Position numbers and translations under genes: made by a program
Source: Candidatus Methylomirabilota bacterium
GTDB lineage: Bacteria > Methylomirabilota > Methylomirabilia > Methylomirabilales > 2-02-FULL-66-22
Assembly (NCBI GenBank): GCA_016208645.1
Contig: JACQXP010000122.1
Location: forward strand, 1-15,269
Direction: 5' to 3'
DNA length: 15,269 nt
Part shown: piece by piece, positions 13,592-15,269 of the stretch
Layout: each line of letters opens with the position of its first letter
Numbering within the stretch: position 1 is the first letter of the stretch
Notes under the pieces: generated by a model
The model's database searches: none
Told to the model about the DNA's origin: nothing
The model's input: only the letters and a program-made list of their open reading frames with translations

Positions 13592-13879
13592 CCAGCACAT
13601 GGCATCGCCCCCGGGAGCACCGCGAGGCGGCGGGCCACACCCAACCTCGCGGTTGGGTACCCGGCGGCCGGGGGGGTACCCGTTGCCTCTTTATGTTGCA
13701 ACGGGTCGTCGCCGTGGGGAAGAAGGTTTCGCTGGGCCTACAGGCGCCCGTTCCACGGCGCGGCGGCCCCGAAGGGGAGCGCCGCCGGAGCAAGGCCGCC
13801 CGGTTCTCGACGAGGCCCGGCGCACCGAGGGGTGACCCCGGGGGCGATGGTGGGCTAACGTTTCACCACCACGCTTGTC
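13592..13879 (+). ncRNA. Structured element, copy B (candidate ncRNA or non-autonomous mobile element)
   Basis: About 288 nt closed by a perfect 13-bp stem, 13603-13615 (CATCGCCCCCGGG) with 13837-13849. Internal hairpins are ACCCAACC/GGTTGGGT (13639-13646, 13651-13658), ACCCGTTGC/GCAACGGGT (13678-13686, 13698-13706) and GCGGCG/CGCCGC (13760-13765, 13780-13785) capped by CCCC-GAA-GGGG. It shares with copy A the blocks GCGAGGCGGCGGGCC (13622-13636), GCAAGGCCGCCC (13790-13801) and ACGCTTGTC (13871-13879). It is longer than A because of extra hairpins between the first and second blocks. It lies between the TAXI and TRAP genes, on the opposite strand if A's strand is right. No coding frame here is convincing. 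Confidence 0.5.
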
Positions 13880-13889
13880 CACGTGAAAA

Positions 13890-13921
13890 CGCCCGCCCCG
13901 AGCGGAGTCGAAGGGAGGGCG
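13890..13921. repeat. Inverted repeat downstream of the TAXI binding-protein gene
   Basis: CGCCCGCCC (13890-13898) and GGGAGGGCG (13913-13921) pair at eight of nine positions around GAGCGGAGTCGA. This core resembles a short intergenic repeat common in high-GC bacteria (from memory). It lies about 30 bp past the stop codon on the minus strand and may be a terminator or a stabilising 3' hairpin. Confidence 0.45.
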
Positions 13922-13952
13922 CCTTCCTTGGCTCCCTGTCGTCGGCCTGTGC

Positions 13953-14966
13953 CTACTTCAGATAGCCCTTCTCCCGGTAGTACTTCTCGGCTCCGGGATG
14001 CAGGGGGATCCCGCTCGGCTTGGCGCCGTAGCTCGCCTGGTATGGCTGGAGGCTGGCGTGGATCTTCCGGAAGCGGTCCAGGTTCTCGTTGATCCCCTTG
14101 GCCAGGGCGTACGCCACGTCGTCGGGAACATTCTTGTTGGCGACGATGACGCTCCCCATGGTTGCCGAGACAACCTCTTCATCGGCGTTGGCTGCCTTGG
14201 GATAGGTCCCCTTGGGGATGGTCCCGGTGCCCAGGCCGAACTTCGAGAGGGAATCCAGGAGGCCCGGCGGGAAATTCAGCAGGCGGAGGGAGCGGCCGAT
14301 GGACGCCTCGGTCACCGCCGCGCCCGGCAGGGCCAGGAAGGTGAAGGTCGCGTCCACGTTCCGGTCCTTGAAATTCGCCGCCTGCTCCGAGTAGGACCCC
14401 CGGAAGAACTTGAATCCGGCCGCCTCCAGGCCCTTGTAGTCGGTGCCGTAGTAGGCCAGGACCTTGCGGAACACCCACTCGTCCGACGTGCCCGCGGGGG
14501 AAACGGCGATCCGCAGCGGCTTCTTCTGCTTGAAGATCTCGTCCATCGTCCTGAACGGCGTCTCCGCCCCCACGTAGAAATGGAAGGTGTTGACGCTCAT
14601 CCCGCCGGCCACGGCGCGCAGGCTCTGCATCTTCCGGCCGGCATGGGGCGGCTTGTCGTACGGGTCCTCGCCGTTCCAGGCGGCGTTGAGGACCGGCGGC
14701 AGGCCCCATCCGACCTCCGCATCCCCCTTGTCTATGATGGGAGGATTCTGCGTGCCGCCCCCCGGTATCACTTTGATAGTCATCCCCGTCGTTTCCCGGA
14801 TCAGCTCCGCGATCCCGCCGGCCATCAGGTACCACCCGCCACCCACCGGCCCCGCGGTCCAGGTCAGGCTGACCGCCTTCTTTTGGGCCTCCGCCCCGGC
14901 CACGGCCAGCAGGATTCCCAGCACTACGGCGACGCTTCCACTCAGCCACCTCCGATACCGACGCAT
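13953..14966 (-). CDS. TAXI-family TRAP transporter solute-binding protein
   Basis: Periplasmic receptor of a TRAP-TAXI importer, 337 aa. It starts with a Sec signal peptide, MRRYRRWLSGSVAVVLGILL followed by AVAGAEAQ, with likely cleavage after AEA at about residue 26. Mature-chain signatures of the family follow: WTAGPVGGGWYLMAGGIAELIRETTGMTIKVIPGGGTQNPPII, GDAEVGWGLPPVLNAAWNG, a second-domain segment KPLRIAVSPAGTSDEWVFRKVLAYYG, and FTFLALPGAAVTEASIGRSLRLL. The start ATG at 14966 has an AGGAGGGAG site. The frame is open further upstream through repeat sequence, which I exclude. It pairs with the fused permease downstream; the 405-nt gap between them is unusually long and holds element B. The ligand is unknown. 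Confidence 0.92.
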   Translation of the reverse strand: MRRYRRWLSGSVAVVLGILLAVAGAEAQKKAVSLTWTAGPVGGGWYLMAGGIAELIRETTGMTIKVIPGGGTQNPPIIDKGDAEVGWGLPPVLNAAWNGEDPYDKPPHAGRKMQSLRAVAGGMSVNTFHFYVGAETPFRTMDEIFKQKKPLRIAVSPAGTSDEWVFRKVLAYYGTDYKGLEAAGFKFFRGSYSEQAANFKDRNVDATFTFLALPGAAVTEASIGRSLRLLNFPPGLLDSLSKFGLGTGTIPKGTYPKAANADEEVVSATMGSVIVANKNVPDDVAYALAKGINENLDRFRKIHASLQPYQASYGAKPSGIPLHPGAEKYYREKGYLK

Positions 14967-14992
14967 GGCTCCCTCCTCTTCCGCAGGATTAG

Positions 14993-15022
14993 TCCATCTG
15001 CGTTTATCTGCGTTCATCTGCG
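14993..15022. repeat. Three tandem 10-bp repeats in the TAXI gene leader
   Basis: TCCATCTGCG, TTTATCTGCG and TTCATCTGCG follow each other without gaps (unit TYYATCTGCG on the plus strand; CGCAGATRAA on the minus strand). They lie between the promoter and the ribosome binding site of the TAXI gene, thus in its leader RNA. Similar CGCAGAT repeats are scattered in many bacterial genomes (from memory). Confidence 0.6.
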
Positions 15023-15050
15023 GTTGCATTGGTTCTAGCTTTTGCGCCAC

Positions 15051-15079
15051 ACGGTATTCAAACCCCGACACCGGGTCAA
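15051..15079 (-). promoter_or_regulatory. Promoter of the TAXI-TRAP-Nudix-mutY operon
   Basis: On the minus strand TTGACC (plus 15074-15079) and TACCGT (plus 15051-15056) are separated by 17 bp. Transcription would start near 15044, leaving a leader of about 78 nt that contains the three 10-bp repeats. The -35 is good and the -10 moderate. Confidence 0.5.
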
Positions 15080-15269
15080 GCGATTTTTCCGGCCTTCTCC
15101 TCCCTCCCTCGACTCTCGGCTCACGGCTCTCGGCTCCCGTCCTGGCTCCTCCCCCTCTGCGCCTCTGCCCCCCTGCCCCTCTGCAGCCGTTTCCCCGGAA
15201 TCACTTGCACCCAGGCTCATCCCCCTGTACCAATAGGCGGGCGTTCCGCACTCGGCCCGCAGCTCCGAC

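Larger units (their letters stand above)
13548..13952. other. 405-bp gap within the TAXI-TRAP operon
   Basis: No gene is seen. From left to right it holds the hairpin at the TRAP start, structured element B, and the inverted repeat behind the TAXI gene. Frames open across it belong to no recognisable family. Confidence 0.6.
14967..15269. other. Leader, low-complexity DNA and unassigned right edge
   Basis: The left part is the TAXI gene leader and promoter. From 15095 to 15190 the sequence is low-complexity, rich in CTC, GGCT and CCCCTCTG. At the right edge three minus-strand frames are open into the next region: one stops at 15201-15203 (ending DEPGCK), one at 15217-15219, and one at 15035-15037 (through AECGTPAYWYRG). 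One may be the tail of an upstream gene, but which cannot be told. Confidence 0.4.

Noticed and set aside
14967..15071. Upstream extension of the TAXI protein to 15071
   Set aside because: The added residues come from the 10-bp repeats and the promoter region, and would precede a normal signal peptide that has its own strong ribosome site.
1..15269. tRNA, rRNA or phage genes
   Set aside because: No tRNA-like T-arm with matching acceptor stem, no rRNA sequence and no integrase, transposase or phage protein was seen on either strand.

Overview
This is a high-GC bacterial window (GC looks well above 60%). Gene content is that of a free-living, probably uncultivated soil or sediment heterotroph: a sugar ABC importer, a TAXI-type TRAP importer, inositol catabolism, an ECF sigma factor and DNA repair. 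The mix would suit lineages such as Methylomirabilota/Rokubacteria or a deltaproteobacterial relative. No marker gene is present, so this placement is a weak inference.

Layout. (1) 1-2949, minus strand: a sugar ABC importer operon, Tat-exported binding protein then two permeases; the last permease runs off the left edge and no ATPase is in the window. (2) 2950-3242: a divergent promoter region. (3) 3243-5369, plus strand: iolB (5-deoxy-glucuronate isomerase), a single-domain PilZ protein, and a membrane protein with a degenerate histidine-kinase dimerization helix. (4) 5423-7138, minus strand: a nucleoside 2-deoxyribosyltransferase-like protein, a stand-alone Lon substrate-binding-domain protein and an internally deleted SDR pseudogene. 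(5) 7139-7995: a gene-poor stretch with a structured element (copy A) and a possible 34-aa ORF. (6) 7996-9317, plus strand: an ECF sigma factor overlapping by 4 nt an O6-alkylguanine-DNA alkyltransferase that carries an Ada-type zinc domain at its C-terminus. (7) 9318-9610: palindromic and direct repeats, then a promoter. (8) 9611-10540, plus strand: a TrmB-like regulator whose end overlaps that of the convergent mutY. (9) 10510-14966, minus strand: TAXI binding protein, fused TRAP permease, Nudix hydrolase (4-nt overlap) and a MutY lacking the C-terminal Nudix-like domain. A second structured element (copy B) lies between the TAXI and TRAP genes. (10) 14967-15269: a promoter, short repeats and no assignable gene.

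How the genes may work together. The ABC importer and iolB diverge from one control region, so the importer may bring in inositol or a related sugar (inference). The sigma factor and alkyltransferase form a coupled pair that may answer alkylation stress (inference). Nudix hydrolase and MutY are the two halves of 8-oxoguanine defence, here encoded as separate genes downstream of a transporter.

The most unusual observation is the two-copy element at about 7601-7816 and 13592-13879. The copies share three sequence blocks and a long closing stem with compensatory base changes. They may be a structured RNA or a non-autonomous mobile element that I do not recognise.
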